The notes beneath the pieces were generated by a model. The model was not told where the DNA came from. It was given only the letters and a program-made list of their open reading frames with translations, and searched no databases. A stretch of DNA of 41,087 nt from Rhodothermaeota bacterium MED-G12 (GTDB taxonomy: Bacteria; Bacteroidota; Rhodothermia; Balneolales; Balneolaceae), in contig NTKP01000007.1 in NCBI GenBank assembly GCA_002457365.1, positions 1-41,087 on the forward strand, read 5' to 3'. The translations under genes were made by a program, and so were the position numbers. Shown piece by piece: positions 7,903 to 16,657 of this stretch; position 1 is the first letter of the stretch, and each line of letters begins with the position of its first letter.

Positions 7903-8469
7903 ATGCCAAACCTAATCCTTGGAATCGACCCTGGCTCCCGCGTGATGGGGTACGCAGTGTTGTCTGAGGATCGGGGTACATTGACGGCTCTTCGTTGTGA
8001 TGTTATACGATTGGCTCACATCGAAAACCATACGGATCGGTTGAACGTTATTTTTGACAAAGTCACCGCTTTAATAGGCTCGATAAACCCGACTAGTTGT
8101 GCTATTGAAACACCTATCTATGGGGTTGATCCTCAAGCGATGCTAAAGCTCGGTCGCGCTCAGGCGGCGGCTATTTTGGCTATGAAGCAGCATGGAAAAG
8201 AGGTTCATGAGTATTATCCAAAAGAAGTTAAAAAAGCCATTACCGGCAACGGGAATGCAAGCAAGGAACAGGTTGCTTTTATGTTGGGGAAAATGGTAAA
8301 ACTACCAGGCGAAAAACTATCCAATGATGCCACAGATGCGCTGGCGGTAGCATGGTGCCACAATATGAACATAAAAGGAGCAAAAACTAGAAAACAAGTT
8401 CACCAGAATAACAAGAAAGGGGATTGGGCGGCTTTTGTTGCGGATCACCCAAGTAGGGTGAAGCCATGA
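7903..8469 (+). CDS. ruvC: Holliday junction resolvase RuvC
   Basis: RuvC is a dimeric Mg-dependent endonuclease that cuts Holliday junctions in the RuvABC pathway. The 188-residue protein opens MPNLILGIDPGSRVMGYAVL, giving the first catalytic Asp at residue 8. The second acidic residue lies in CAIETPIYG, followed by KLGRAQAAAI. The C-terminal acidic pair is in SNDATDALAVAWCH. A 20-residue basic tail follows. It begins one base after fabI and overlaps ruvA by four bases (ATGA), so ruvC and ruvA are translationally coupled. The ruvB gene is not in the window. Confidence 0.95.
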   Translation: MPNLILGIDPGSRVMGYAVLSEDRGTLTALRCDVIRLAHIENHTDRLNVIFDKVTALIGSINPTSCAIETPIYGVDPQAMLKLGRAQAAAILAMKQHGKEVHEYYPKEVKKAITGNGNASKEQVAFMLGKMVKLPGEKLSNDATDALAVAWCHNMNIKGAKTRKQVHQNNKKGDWAAFVADHPSRVKP

Positions 8470-9068
8470 TACGTTTTTTAGAAGGAGTGCTCGAAGAAAA
8501 AGAAGATTTAGGCGTTGTCGTTAATGTTCATGGCGTTGGCTATGGGCTAAGTTGCTCTCAGTTTACTCTAGAAGAGTTACCCGCAACAGGAGAAAAGGTA
8601 AGACTGTTGGTTTATCATCATATTACGGATAGTGACCAACGCTTATTTGGGTTCAATAGTACAGCAGAAAAAATTCTGTTCGAACAATTAATCACGGTGA
8701 AAGGGGTTGGCCCTAAGCTGGGCGTAACCATCTTAAGCGGGATGCCCATTAATGAATTGATGAGCGCTATTATAAATGGTCAAGCAGGAATACTTTCAAA
8801 AATACCAGGCATAGGAAAAAAATCAGCCGAACGAATCATTCTAGAGCTTCGTGAAAAGGTAGCGGATACATCGGCCCGTGGGGAAGGAATGGAAGGAGGG
8901 GGCATGAGTGGGTTTAATAATGTTGCAATGGAAGCGGTTCAGGCGTTATGCTCACTCGGTTTCCGAGCCAAAGACGCCGAAGAGGTTGTTGTCAAAATCC
9001 TGAAAGAGGGGGAGGATGTGGAGCTTTCCGATTTAATAAAGCAGTCATTGAAAGCGTTAAAATCCTAG
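8466..9068 (+). CDS. ruvA: Holliday junction branch migration protein RuvA
   Basis: RuvA tetramers hold the four-way junction while the RuvB motor drives branch migration. The 200-residue product has the N-terminal OB-fold (MIRFLEGVLEEKEDLGVVVNVHGVGYGL), the HHH region with FEQLITVKGVGPKLGVTIL and ILSKIPGIGKKSAERIILELREK (two helix-hairpin-helix motifs, about 73-90 and 108-130). A C-terminal RuvB-binding domain includes AVQALCSLGFRAKDAEEVV. Length is typical. Coupled to ruvC by a four-base overlap. Confidence 0.96.
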   Translation: MIRFLEGVLEEKEDLGVVVNVHGVGYGLSCSQFTLEELPATGEKVRLLVYHHITDSDQRLFGFNSTAEKILFEQLITVKGVGPKLGVTILSGMPINELMSAIINGQAGILSKIPGIGKKSAERIILELREKVADTSARGEGMEGGGMSGFNNVAMEAVQALCSLGFRAKDAEEVVVKILKEGEDVELSDLIKQSLKALKS

Positions 9069-9158
9069 CAGTTGCTTAACAATTTCTTTATTTCCAATTT
9101 GCAAAAGAGTTGGGTACCATTAAATTATAGTTATTACTCTAAAATTAGCCCAACCGCT

Positions 9159-9836
9159 GTGTCCAAACAAACCATATTAGTAGTAGATGATGAACGTGAC
9201 TTACTTGATTTGATTGAGTATAACCTGAAAAAAGAAGGATTCAAGGTTCTCAAGGCTGAAAATGGCGAAGAGGGTATAAGCAAAGCAAAAGAACACAGGC
9301 CAGATTTAATTTTACTGGACATAATGATGCCGAAGATGGACGGTCTTGAGGCGGTTGAAATTATGCGAAAGGACGATGATCTGAAGAAAACCCCCATCAT
9401 ATTTCTGACCGCTAGAAGTGATGAAAAAACGGAGATTGACGGGCTGAATAAAGGGGGGGATGACTATATTACAAAGCCTATTAGTACAACTAAGTTGGTT
9501 TCCAGGATTAAGGCAGTCCTGCGGCGGTTTGACGATTCCGAACAAACCGCGAATAAATTGGAAGTACACGATTTACAAATCGATAAAGACCGCTACATCG
9601 TGTTACAAGAAGGCAATGAATTTCAGCTCCCCCGCAAAGAATTTGAGCTATTGTTTTTCTTGGCGAGCAGAAAGGGGAAGGTACTCGATCGACAAACCCT
9701 ACTAAATAAGGTGTGGGGGGATAATATTTATGTGGTGGATCGGACGGTTGATGTGCATGTGCGTAAAATTAGAGAAAAATTAGGCGACCATTACATTGAA
9801 ACCGTGAAAGGTGTGGGATATCGATTTAAAGAATGA
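9159..9836 (+). CDS. PhoB/OmpR-family response regulator
   Basis: A phosphorylation-controlled DNA-binding regulator. Starting at GTG 9159 gives 225 residues, the usual PhoB length. The receiver domain starts at SKQTILVVDDE (Asp10, Asp11) with the phosphoacceptor Asp54 in LILLDIMMPKMDG, Thr in FLTARSDE and Lys in DDYITKPIS. The C-terminal winged helix (about 130-225) includes LPRKEFELLFFLA, VWGDNIYVVDRTVDVHVRKIREKL and ETVKGVGYRFKE. The frame is open upstream to a TTG at 9072, but that extension (LNNFF...) is not family-like, so the GTG is preferred. The stop overlaps the histidine kinase ATG by four bases. It resembles PhoB of a PhoB-PhoR pair, but no pho-specific neighbours are present. Confidence 0.92.
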   Translation: MSKQTILVVDDERDLLDLIEYNLKKEGFKVLKAENGEEGISKAKEHRPDLILLDIMMPKMDGLEAVEIMRKDDDLKKTPIIFLTARSDEKTEIDGLNKGGDDYITKPISTTKLVSRIKAVLRRFDDSEQTANKLEVHDLQIDKDRYIVLQEGNEFQLPRKEFELLFFLASRKGKVLDRQTLLNKVWGDNIYVVDRTVDVHVRKIREKLGDHYIETVKGVGYRFKE

Positions 9837-10957
9837 GCAGCAAAAAAAAGCGTATACCGACATATAAATTAGGTTTTCGAAAAGCGCTGTACAGCACCAT
9901 CCCCATAGGGGTGTTCACTTGGCTGCTGGTTTTTGTTTACTTGGGTAGCAGCACCGTCGAAGGCGTCGTGGTTACCGCGGCAATGATTTTTTTAAACTTT
10001 CTGACCTTCTTTGTGATTGATTACCGGGTCGATTACAAGCGCCTTATGATGCTTGAGCGCATCTCGAAAAACATCTCAAAAAAACGATTCGAAGAGATGG
10101 ATGACCAGACCAGCTCGAGTAACGACGAGCTTGATTATGTGATTAAAAAACTCGTTAAATCCAACCGAACGGTAGAACGAGAAATCCAACGACTGAACCG
10201 AATCGAAAATTATCGGAAGGAATTTATCGGGGATATCTCGCATGAACTTAAAACCCCCATCTTTGCTATTCAGGGCTTTGTTGAAACGCTCCTGAATGGT
10301 GCATTGGAAGACGAGAAGGTGAATAGAAAGTTTTTGCAAAAAGCCATGAGAAACGTAAACAGGCTCATTTACCTGACTAAGGATCTCATGGAAATTTCCA
10401 AGCTTGAAACGGGTGAATTAAAGTCGGAAATGGAGGAAATTTATCTCTACGATATTATTAATGAAGTGGTCGAAAGCTTGCAGTATAAAGCCCAACAAGA
10501 GCAGGTAAATCTATTTATAGAGCGAATAGACCGAAACCTAAGGATTAGGGCCGATAAAAATCAATTGCGGCAAGTATTAATCAACCTGATAGAGAATGGA
10601 ATTAAATATAATGTCCCTCAAGGAAGTGTTAGGATTGAATTAAGCCCCACCAAAAGAGCCGATAAAATGATCCTGAACATCGAAGATACGGGCATTGGAA
10701 TAGATGAGGCTGATTTACCGCGAGTTACCGAGCGCTTCTTTCGAGTCGATAAATCTCGCTCAAGAGAGAGGGGAGGCACCGGCCTGGGTCTTGCCATCGT
10801 TAAGCACATTATTGAGGCACATGGAGAAACGCTTAAAATTAGAAGCGAACCAAACAAGGGATCAAAGTTTAGTATAAGTTTAACCCGGGTTGATGTTGAC
10901 GCGGACAGTCACGGCACCGACGAAGCGACTTTTTCAGAAATAAGTCGGGGAAAGTAG
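9833..10957 (+). CDS. Membrane sensor histidine kinase (PhoR-like)
   Basis: This is the partner of the response regulator just upstream, overlapping it by four bases. The 374-residue protein has two transmembrane helices (about 22-38 and 44-63) with almost no periplasmic loop, so it cannot carry a large external sensor domain. A short linker, then a coiled dimerisation helix, leads to the H-box FIGDISHELKTP with His137. The kinase core has the N-box NLIENGIKYN, G1 DTGIGIDEADLP, F-box ERFFRVDKSRSRERGGTGLGLAIV and a normal G2. There is no PAS domain. The signal is probably sensed in the membrane or through a partner. Downstream lies a sugar nucleotide gene, 19 bases away. Confidence 0.92.
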   Translation: MSSKKKRIPTYKLGFRKALYSTIPIGVFTWLLVFVYLGSSTVEGVVVTAAMIFLNFLTFFVIDYRVDYKRLMMLERISKNISKKRFEEMDDQTSSSNDELDYVIKKLVKSNRTVEREIQRLNRIENYRKEFIGDISHELKTPIFAIQGFVETLLNGALEDEKVNRKFLQKAMRNVNRLIYLTKDLMEISKLETGELKSEMEEIYLYDIINEVVESLQYKAQQEQVNLFIERIDRNLRIRADKNQLRQVLINLIENGIKYNVPQGSVRIELSPTKRADKMILNIEDTGIGIDEADLPRVTERFFRVDKSRSRERGGTGLGLAIVKHIIEAHGETLKIRSEPNKGSKFSISLTRVDVDADSHGTDEATFSEISRGK

Positions 10958-10976
10958 TACCTTTCAAAGAAAAATC

Positions 10977-12062
10977 ATGGTATACGCAGTAATTATGGCA
11001 GGGGGTTCAGGAACCCGTTTTTGGCCATTTAGCACCCAATCCAACCCAAAACAATTTCACCAGCTGTTTGGACGGGGTACCATGTTGCAAAATACAGCGG
11101 AAAGAATATCGGGCTTAATCTCACAGCAACAAGTCATGGTGGTGACAAACGATAGCTATACCAACATAGTAGCAGAGCAATTACCCATGGCACTACCGAA
11201 GAATATTATTGGTGAACCGGTGGCTAAAAACACAGCCCCCTGTGTGGCTATAGCCGCGGCTCTTCTTGAGCACCAAGATCCAGATGCGGTGATGGTGGTG
11301 TTGCCAGCCGACCACCATATTACCATGCCAGAGGCGTTTTTAGACGTGCTGGAAGGTGCTGTAACCGTTGCTAAAAAAGGAGAAGATCTAGTTACTATAG
11401 GTATAAAGCCCAGTTTTGCTGAAACAGGTTTCGGCTACATTGAGGCGGATACAAAGGGGTCGAACACGAACGGTGATGAACGAGTATTTCAAGTCAAGGC
11501 CTTTAAAGAGAAGCCCGACCTTAAAACGGCAGAGTATTTTTTAGAACAAGGAAATTATTTTTGGAATAGCGGAATGTTTGTGTGGAAAGCGTCTAAAGTA
11601 CTGCAGGAAATTCAAGCACATCTTCCGGCGATGTATGATTTACTAGAGCGAGCAAAGCCGGAATTTGGGACAGACCTTGAGGCTGCGGCAATAAAAGATT
11701 TTTATATGGAATGTGAGTCCATATCCATTGATTATGGGATTATGGAAAAAGCGGCATCTGTAAAGGTTATTCTAGGTGACTTTGGGTGGAATGATGTTGG
11801 AAGTTGGTCAGCGGTGTATGAATTATCTGAAAAAGATAAAGAATCAAACGCTTTGCAAGCCCTTAATTATTGCTTGGTTGATTCAAATAACAACTTAATT
11901 TTCTCTAAAAGTGAAAAAATTATGGCTCTTGTAGGAGTAGAAAATATGGCGGTAGTGGAAACAGAACAGGCGCTGCTAATTTGCGATCTCCGCAATGCCC
12001 AAGGAGTAAAACAAGTGGTAGAACAACTCAAGGCAAGCCAAGAATTAAAAAGCTTTACTTAG
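10977..12062 (+). CDS. Mannose-1-phosphate guanylyltransferase
   Basis: The enzyme makes GDP-mannose from mannose-1-phosphate and GTP, feeding surface polysaccharide and glycan synthesis. The 361-residue protein shows the nucleotidyltransferase signature VIMAGGSGTRFWPFS (residues 5-19), with NPKQFHQLFG, a conserved VVLPADHHI, GYIEAD, FKEKPD, NYFWNSGMFVWK and DFGWNDVGSW. These fit the ManC/AlgA-type NTP_transferase domain. It lacks the C-terminal isomerase cupin of bifunctional ManC (about 470 residues), so it is single-function. It ends four bases into the convergent MBL gene's 3' end. It may be co-transcribed with the two-component pair. Confidence 0.92.
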   Translation: MVYAVIMAGGSGTRFWPFSTQSNPKQFHQLFGRGTMLQNTAERISGLISQQQVMVVTNDSYTNIVAEQLPMALPKNIIGEPVAKNTAPCVAIAAALLEHQDPDAVMVVLPADHHITMPEAFLDVLEGAVTVAKKGEDLVTIGIKPSFAETGFGYIEADTKGSNTNGDERVFQVKAFKEKPDLKTAEYFLEQGNYFWNSGMFVWKASKVLQEIQAHLPAMYDLLERAKPEFGTDLEAAAIKDFYMECESISIDYGIMEKAASVKVILGDFGWNDVGSWSAVYELSEKDKESNALQALNYCLVDSNNNLIFSKSEKIMALVGVENMAVVETEQALLICDLRNAQGVKQVVEQLKASQELKSFT

Positions 12063-12817
12063 AGATAGATGGTTTGCTGGTCATAGGCCAATTTTACATG
12101 GTCAGGGAGTCTCTTATTAGAAGGCCCGTGCTTAGTTTGGCCGTTCATGTGAATTAAATAGGCTTCAGGAATACCTAATTCCGAAATCAAATCAACCGCG
12201 TCAGGTATGCTTAAATGGGTGGGATGTTCAGGCTCCCAACGTAGCGCACTCAAAATTATGACCTGGACATCTTTTAAAAGACTCTTGCTTTCTTCTGGTA
12301 TCTCTTTTACGTCTGTTAAATAGCATAAGTCATTTATTTTAAAGCCTATAATATCAAGTTCCCCATGTTTCGCTGGAATGGCTGTAATGGCAAACGGCCC
12401 TACTTGTATCGGATCATGAATAGCGTGCAATTGAACACGGGTAGACCCAGGGTAGCGCCCCGCCCCAAACAAGTAATGAAAACGGCTTTTTATCGACTCA
12501 ATGGCAGAAGGGGTTGTGTAAAGGGGAATCGAATCCTTCTGTATATAATTATACATTCTAAGATCATCTATACCCGCAACATGATCCATGTGTTCATGGG
12601 TAATGAGTACGGCATCTATTTGAGTAATGCCCGCCGAAATGCTTTGAAGCCGAAATTCTGGCCCGACATCGATTACCAAAGAAAAACCGTCCTGCTGAAT
12701 CCACGCAGAACAACGGCTTCGCATATTCCTAGAGTCGGCAACAAGCTCTCTTTTGTAGAAGCCGCCCGCAACGGGTACCCCCATGGAGGTTCCGCTACCC
12801 AGGATGGTACACTTCAC
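12059..12817 (-). CDS. MBL-fold metallohydrolase (PhnP-like)
   Basis: A metallo-beta-lactamase-fold hydrolase, likely a phosphodiesterase. The 252-residue protein begins KCTILGSGTSMGVPVAGG, the motif typical of PhnP-like enzymes. The metal-binding motif THEHMDH places His74, His76, Asp78 and His79. Further ligands appear as the His of AIPAKHGE, the Asp of YLTDVKEI, and a C-terminal HMNGQ-type His. The substrate is not determinable; PhnP proteins cleave cyclic ribose phosphates, while relatives act on other phosphodiesters. The start overlaps the upstream small gene's stop by four bases, so the two are coupled. The 3' end overlaps the mannose-1-phosphate guanylyltransferase tail to tail. Confidence 0.88.
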   Translation of the reverse strand: MKCTILGSGTSMGVPVAGGFYKRELVADSRNMRSRCSAWIQQDGFSLVIDVGPEFRLQSISAGITQIDAVLITHEHMDHVAGIDDLRMYNYIQKDSIPLYTTPSAIESIKSRFHYLFGAGRYPGSTRVQLHAIHDPIQVGPFAITAIPAKHGELDIIGFKINDLCYLTDVKEIPEESKSLLKDVQVIILSALRWEPEHPTHLSIPDAVDLISELGIPEAYLIHMNGQTKHGPSNKRLPDHVKLAYDQQTIYL

Positions 12818-13125
12818 TCTAAATCACCCCACTTTTCTTGGATATTAGATGTTAGCTGTAACTGATCCCAAAGTTTTTGTAGCTCTTTTCTAATGACGGG
12901 CTTAACAAAAATACCCTCTAGCGGTATTTGTGCAAGAACAGTAGCCAATGTTTTAAGCTGTGATTCAATGGGTTTGTTTTTATTAACAATTACTAACTTA
13001 TCTCCTTCAACCAAGCAATCAGAGCCAACAAACCCGCCTCTTTCTTTGCGCGTTTGATACCCATTTTGCTCTAAGAGTTGTTCTAATTCTAGAAATAATT
13101 TCTCTGCTTTCAAGCCGTATCCCAT
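12814..13125 (-). CDS. Conserved-looking small protein of unknown function
   Basis: I do not recognise a named family. The 103-residue protein has an N-terminal helix (KAEKLFLELEQLLEQNGYQ), a middle segment GGFVGSDCLVEGDKLVIVNK with a single Cys, and a helical remainder with PLEGIFVKPVIRKELQKLW. It has no signal peptide and no membrane segment. Its composition and codon use look like a genuine gene, and its stop overlaps the start of the MBL hydrolase by four bases. This argues for a shared function, for example a partner or regulator of that enzyme. I recall similar short genes in Bacteroidota genomes, but cannot verify it here. Confidence 0.75.
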   Translation of the reverse strand: MGYGLKAEKLFLELEQLLEQNGYQTRKERGGFVGSDCLVEGDKLVIVNKNKPIESQLKTLATVLAQIPLEGIFVKPVIRKELQKLWDQLQLTSNIQEKWGDLE

Positions 13126-13140
13126 ATCCTAGTTAGCGAT

Positions 13141-13878
13141 TTACTGTATATCTATCCCAATAGAAAATAGAGATACTACAGACCTATAATCAAAATCCAT
13201 TCCATCAATATTAAAGTCTTGTTGAAGTGTCTCGTATGAAAAATATACTCCACGCCCTCTTAATAGTGAATTAAAATGTATCGTAGTTTTTGTTTTAAAT
13301 TGATCGGTGTTACCGCCAAAAAAATTACCAGCTGAATTACTGAAACCATACCATTTGGTAGCTTCGGTGTAAATTGAAAAGAAGTCAGCCGGCCTCATTG
13401 CGATAATGCCGCCAAAGCCACCGGAGAATGCGGTTTGATAAAAACGTTGTCCGTAACCCTCTTTTGTTGCCGCGGTGATGGCGGTTTCGACCCGAAATGG
13501 AATTATAAATTGGAGGCGTTTTTTTCTAAGTAGGTAAGATTGAGCTCCTAATTCTACCCCAAGCCGAACCAAAGACTCATTTTCGTTTCCAATTATAGTA
13601 TTTCCACCAATAAGATGAATCCGCACACCAGGGGTATTATATTGGATATGTAATAAAGACGGACTCATTTCTAGTGATTGATCGCCCGTGATGGCCGGGC
13701 TGTCCCCGATGTATTCAAAAGTGACGTCACTATATCCTATATGAACACTCGAGCTGAACACGCGATCTTCTTTTTCTTCATCTTGAACGCTAAACATCTG
13801 AGCTTGCAGGCTTAGTCCTAGTACAAAATGCAAGAGAATAAGTAGGGCCGCTTGAAAAATTAACCGGAAGAATATCAT
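13141..13878 (-). CDS. Exported protein, probable outer-membrane or periplasmic beta-structured protein
   Basis: The 245-residue product has a clear signal peptide: residues 1-26 form a hydrophobic run ending in SLQAQ, with likely cleavage after Ala25. The mature part alternates short hydrophobic and polar stretches (such as SVHIGYSDVTFEYIG, IHFNSLLRGRGVYFSYE, VVSLFSIGIDIQ), compatible with amphipathic beta strands. The chain ends in a strand but without the terminal Phe or Trp usual for many outer-membrane barrels. No enzyme motif is seen. It lies 15 bases upstream of the 103-residue gene on the same strand. Its function is unknown. Confidence 0.75.
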   Translation of the reverse strand: MIFFRLIFQAALLILLHFVLGLSLQAQMFSVQDEEKEDRVFSSSVHIGYSDVTFEYIGDSPAITGDQSLEMSPSLLHIQYNTPGVRIHLIGGNTIIGNENESLVRLGVELGAQSYLLRKKRLQFIIPFRVETAITAATKEGYGQRFYQTAFSGGFGGIIAMRPADFFSIYTEATKWYGFSNSAGNFFGGNTDQFKTKTTIHFNSLLRGRGVYFSYETLQQDFNIDGMDFDYRSVVSLFSIGIDIQ

Positions 13879-13943
13879 TTTGAAGGAATGAATTTTATAA
13901 ATTTTACTTTAGACAAGTTAAGCATAACAATCTATTCACGACC

Positions 13944-14510
13944 ATGAAAACACTACTATTTTTACTATTCAGTTTAATCACACTTAACATTGGGCAACCG
14001 ACAGAGACTATGAGCACAGACCAGAACACACTATACGATTATGTAATAGAAGATATTGACGGAAACAAAGTTCCACTAGATGCATACAAAGGAAAGGTAT
14101 TATTAATTGTAAATGTTGCTTCAAAATGTGGTTACACTCCACAATATGAGGGTTTGCAAAACATTTATGAAGCGTATAACGATAAAGGCTTGGTGGTTCT
14201 TGGGTTCCCAGCCAACAATTTTATGGGACAAGAGCCAGGAACAGAAGAAGACATTAAGCAATTTTGTACGTTAAACTACGGTGTAACATTTCCTATGTCT
14301 TCTAAAGTATCGGTGCGAGGGAGCGATCAAGATCCTTTATTTAGCTACTTAACGACTCAATCAAATCAAGATTTTGAAGGCGGTATTCGATGGAACTTTG
14401 AGAAATTCCTGATAGACAAGGAAGGTAAACTTCAGCGTCGATTCCGTTCCGGCGTGGAACCAGAGAGTGAAGAAATTACGAAGGCAATCGAGGCTCTTTT
14501 AAATAGCTAA
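13944..14510 (+). CDS. Glutathione peroxidase-like thiol peroxidase, exported
   Basis: Members of this family reduce hydroperoxides, in bacteria usually with thioredoxin. The 188-residue product has a hydrophobic N-terminus (residues 1-16) consistent with a signal peptide, so it probably acts outside the cytosol. The peroxidatic Cys62 lies in NVASKCGYTPQYE. The catalytic Gln and Trp occur in FPANNFMGQEPG and in RWNFEKFLID, completing the Cys-Gln-Trp arrangement. A second Cys in IKQFCTLNYG (about residue 98) is the candidate resolving Cys. An internal ATG at residue 23 would give a cytosolic form close to the usual 160 residues. It stands alone between a divergent gene and the tRNA. Confidence 0.9.
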   Translation: MKTLLFLLFSLITLNIGQPTETMSTDQNTLYDYVIEDIDGNKVPLDAYKGKVLLIVNVASKCGYTPQYEGLQNIYEAYNDKGLVVLGFPANNFMGQEPGTEEDIKQFCTLNYGVTFPMSSKVSVRGSDQDPLFSYLTTQSNQDFEGGIRWNFEKFLIDKEGKLQRRFRSGVEPESEEITKAIEALLNS

Positions 14511-14577
14511 ATTAGATACCTCTCGAGGCAGATACTGTAAGGGTAAGCATAAATAATAATCACCCGTAAATAAGTTG

Positions 14578-14609
14578 TTGACTATTGGGTGGATTGGTGG
14601 TTATATTTA
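14578..14609 (+). promoter_or_regulatory. Promoter for tRNA-Asp (Bacteroidota-type)
   Basis: TTG (14578-14580), a 21-base spacer and TATATTTA (14602-14609) match the TTG-N19/21-TAnnTTTG pattern except for the final base. The tRNA begins 13 bases after the -7 element, as expected for a tRNA with a short 5' leader. Confidence 0.55.
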
Positions 14610-14622
14610 ATGCTCTCTAAAT

Positions 14623-14696
14623 GGTCCGGTAGTTCAGTTGGTTAGAACGCCTGCCTGTCACGCAGGAGGTCGAGGGTTCGAGTCCCTTCCGGATCG
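14623..14696 (+). tRNA. tRNA-Asp (anticodon GTC)
   Basis: The 74-base sequence folds into a cloverleaf. The acceptor stem pairs GGTCCGG with CCGGATC, followed by discriminator G. The anticodon stem is CCTGC/GCAGG with loop CTGTCAC, giving anticodon GTC. The T arm contains TTCGAGT with stem GAGGG/CCCTT. The CCA end is not encoded. It is followed directly by an intrinsic terminator and then mnmG. Confidence 0.97.
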
Positions 14697-14697
14697 C

Positions 14698-14725
14698 AAA
14701 AGCCCTGAATTCAGGGCTTTTTTTT
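14698..14725 (+). terminator. Intrinsic terminator after tRNA-Asp
   Basis: A perfect palindrome AAAAGCCCTGAATTCAGGGC followed by eight T residues (14718-14725). The stem starts two bases after the tRNA end, so it should end the tRNA transcript. mnmG must then rely on readthrough or on a promoter in the 41 bases before its start. Confidence 0.9.
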
Positions 14726-14766
14726 ATCCTGTGTTTTACTCGTCAAACACCTTAGCCAATCCAAAG

Positions 14767-16653
14767 ATGGATATATTTCCAACATACGATGTAATTGTTG
14801 TCGGCGCAGGTCATGCCGGTAGTGAAGCTGCTGGTGCTGCTGCAGAATTAGGCGCTAACACCTTGTTAATAACAATGAACTTGGAGGCTATATCAAAAAT
14901 GTCATGTAACCCCGCAATGGGTGGGGTGGCCAAAGGGCAACTAGTACGGGAAATTGATGCACTTGGTGGTCTTTCTGGTATTGTTAGTGACCGCTCGGCG
15001 GTTCAATTTAGGATGCTTAATCGTAGTAAGGGTCCGGCTATGTGGAGCCCTCGTTGTCAAAGTGACCGTATGCTATATGCGCAATATATGCGGGAAGAAC
15101 TTGAGAAAAAACAAACACTTACGTTTCGACAAGATAATGTTGTAGACTTAATTATCGAGGACAACGAGCTTAGGGGTGTTGTAACTCAAACCGGTCAACG
15201 TTTCAAGTCCAAAGCGGTCGTACTTACGAGTGGAACTTTTTTGAACGGCTTAATTCATATTGGTGAGATGAATTTTGGAGGCGGACGATCAGGGGAACGA
15301 GCTTCTGTTGGAATATCTACAGCCCTTGAAAGACAGGGATTTACAATAGGCAGGTTAAAAACAGGAACGCCGCCGCGAATCGATGGTAGGTCAGTTGACT
15401 ATGGCCCGCTAGAAATTCAGTATGGTGACGATGAGCCAACTCCTTTCTCCTATTCAACAGATATCCGTGAACTTCGTGAAAAGGAACAGCTTACTTGTTG
15501 GATAGGATATACGAATGATACCGTCCATGAAAAGCTTAGAGAAGGATTTGATAGAAGTCCCATGTTTAATGGTCGAATTAAATCAGTTGGGCCTAGGTAC
15601 TGCCCTTCTATTGAGGACAAGATTAATCGTTTTGCAGACAAAGATCGTCACCAACTATTTTTAGAGCCTGAAGGATGGAATACCTATGAAATGTATCTCA
15701 ATGGGTTCTCCACATCGCTGCCTGAGGACGTTCAATACCAAGCATTGAGGACGATACCAGGCTTTGAAAAAGCTGTAATGCTTCGACCCGGTTATGCTAT
15801 CGAGTATGATTACTTTCCGCCGCATCAAATTAAACGAAGCATGGAAACTAAGCTGATAGCTGGATTGTATTTTGCGGGGCAGATAAACGGGACAACGGGA
15901 TACGAAGAAGCCGCTTGTCAAGGACTAATGGCCGGAATAAACGCGGCTTTAAAAGTTAGTGGAAAGGCTGAATTTATTTTGAAGCGTTCCGAAGCTTATA
16001 TAGGCGTTCTAATTGATGACCTTATCAATAAAGGTACAGAAGAGCCTTATAGGATGTTTACCTCCAGGGCCGAACATAGAATATTGTTACGACAAGACAA
16101 TGCCGATCTTAGGTTAACACCCAAAGGGTATGAACTAGGATTGGTTTCACGTGAAACCTATGAGCGCTTTAATAAGAAGAGGCAGCAAATAACTGAATTA
16201 ATGTCACTGCTTCATAATGAAACTGTACGGCCTGAATCGCTTAACGACTATCTTTTATCAACGGGTACTACTGGTTTAAAACAGCCGGTCAAGGCGCATA
16301 GCGTTTTGCCTAGACCGGAGGTAAGTATAGACGATCTTCTAAAAGCGGATGAATCGCTACGTGTTAAAGTTTATGATATTACAGATAATAAACTGGTCTT
16401 AGAGCAGGTAGAAATACAAATCAAATATGCGGGCTATATAGAAAAAGAATATGACATGGTTAGGGAGCTAGGGAATAAAGAACAGATTAACTTACCCGAA
16501 AACCTTGATTATGAACGAATAAAAAGCCTCTCTACTGAGGGAAGGTTGAAGATGCAAAAGATAAAACCGGAGACCTTAGGTCAGGCCAGTAGAATTAGCG
16601 GCGTTTCTGCTAGTGATATATCGGTATTAATGGTTTACTTAAAGCGGTTTTAA
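14767..16653 (+). CDS. mnmG: tRNA uridine-34 5-carboxymethylaminomethyl modification enzyme, FAD-binding
   Basis: MnmG works with MnmE to modify U34 of tRNAs reading NNA/NNG codons, using FAD. Starting at ATG 14767 gives 628 residues, the normal length (about 620-630). The frame is open further upstream through the tRNA, which is clearly not coding. Motifs: dinucleotide-binding [20 protein letters not shown] (residues 7-26), [31 protein letters not shown], the Y-C-P-S-I-E-DK segment and [14 protein letters not shown]. The C-terminal helical domain ends with [12 protein letters not shown]. Residues 460-464 (VSRET) are encoded by a parS-like palindrome. It is followed four bases later by rsmG, the classic gidA-gidB order. 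Confidence 0.96.
   Translation: MDIFPTYDVIVVGAGHAGSEAAGAAAELGANTLLITMNLEAISKMSCNPAMGGVAKGQLVREIDALGGLSGIVSDRSAVQFRMLNRSKGPAMWSPRCQSDRMLYAQYMREELEKKQTLTFRQDNVVDLIIEDNELRGVVTQTGQRFKSKAVVLTSGTFLNGLIHIGEMNFGGGRSGERASVGISTALERQGFTIGRLKTGTPPRIDGRSVDYGPLEIQYGDDEPTPFSYSTDIRELREKEQLTCWIGYTNDTVHEKLREGFDRSPMFNGRIKSVGPRYCPSIEDKINRFADKDRHQLFLEPEGWNTYEMYLNGFSTSLPEDVQYQALRTIPGFEKAVMLRPGYAIEYDYFPPHQIKRSMETKLIAGLYFAGQINGTTGYEEAACQGLMAGINAALKVSGKAEFILKRSEAYIGVLIDDLINKGTEEPYRMFTSRAEHRILLRQDNADLRLTPKGYELGLVSRETYERFNKKRQQITELMSLLHNETVRPESLNDYLLSTGTTGLKQPVKAHSVLPRPEVSIDDLLKADESLRVKVYDITDNKLVLEQVEIQIKYAGYIEKEYDMVRELGNKEQINLPENLDYERIKSLSTEGRLKMQKIKPETLGQASRISGVSASDISVLMVYLKRF
16143..16158. promoter_or_regulatory. 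parS-like ParB-binding site within mnmG
   Basis: GGTTTCACGTGAAACC is a perfect palindrome. It matches the parS consensus TGTTTCACGTGAAACA at 14 of 16 positions, differing only at the outermost bases. It encodes VSRET in MnmG. Confidence 0.7.
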
Positions 16654-16657
16654 CTAA

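Noticed and set aside
9072-9158. TTG-initiated extension of the response regulator
   Set aside because: The extra 29 residues are not receiver-domain sequence; GTG 9159 gives the standard length.
14638-14766. Upstream extension of mnmG through the tRNA
   Set aside because: It translates tRNA-Asp and terminator sequence; the family N-terminus begins at 14767.
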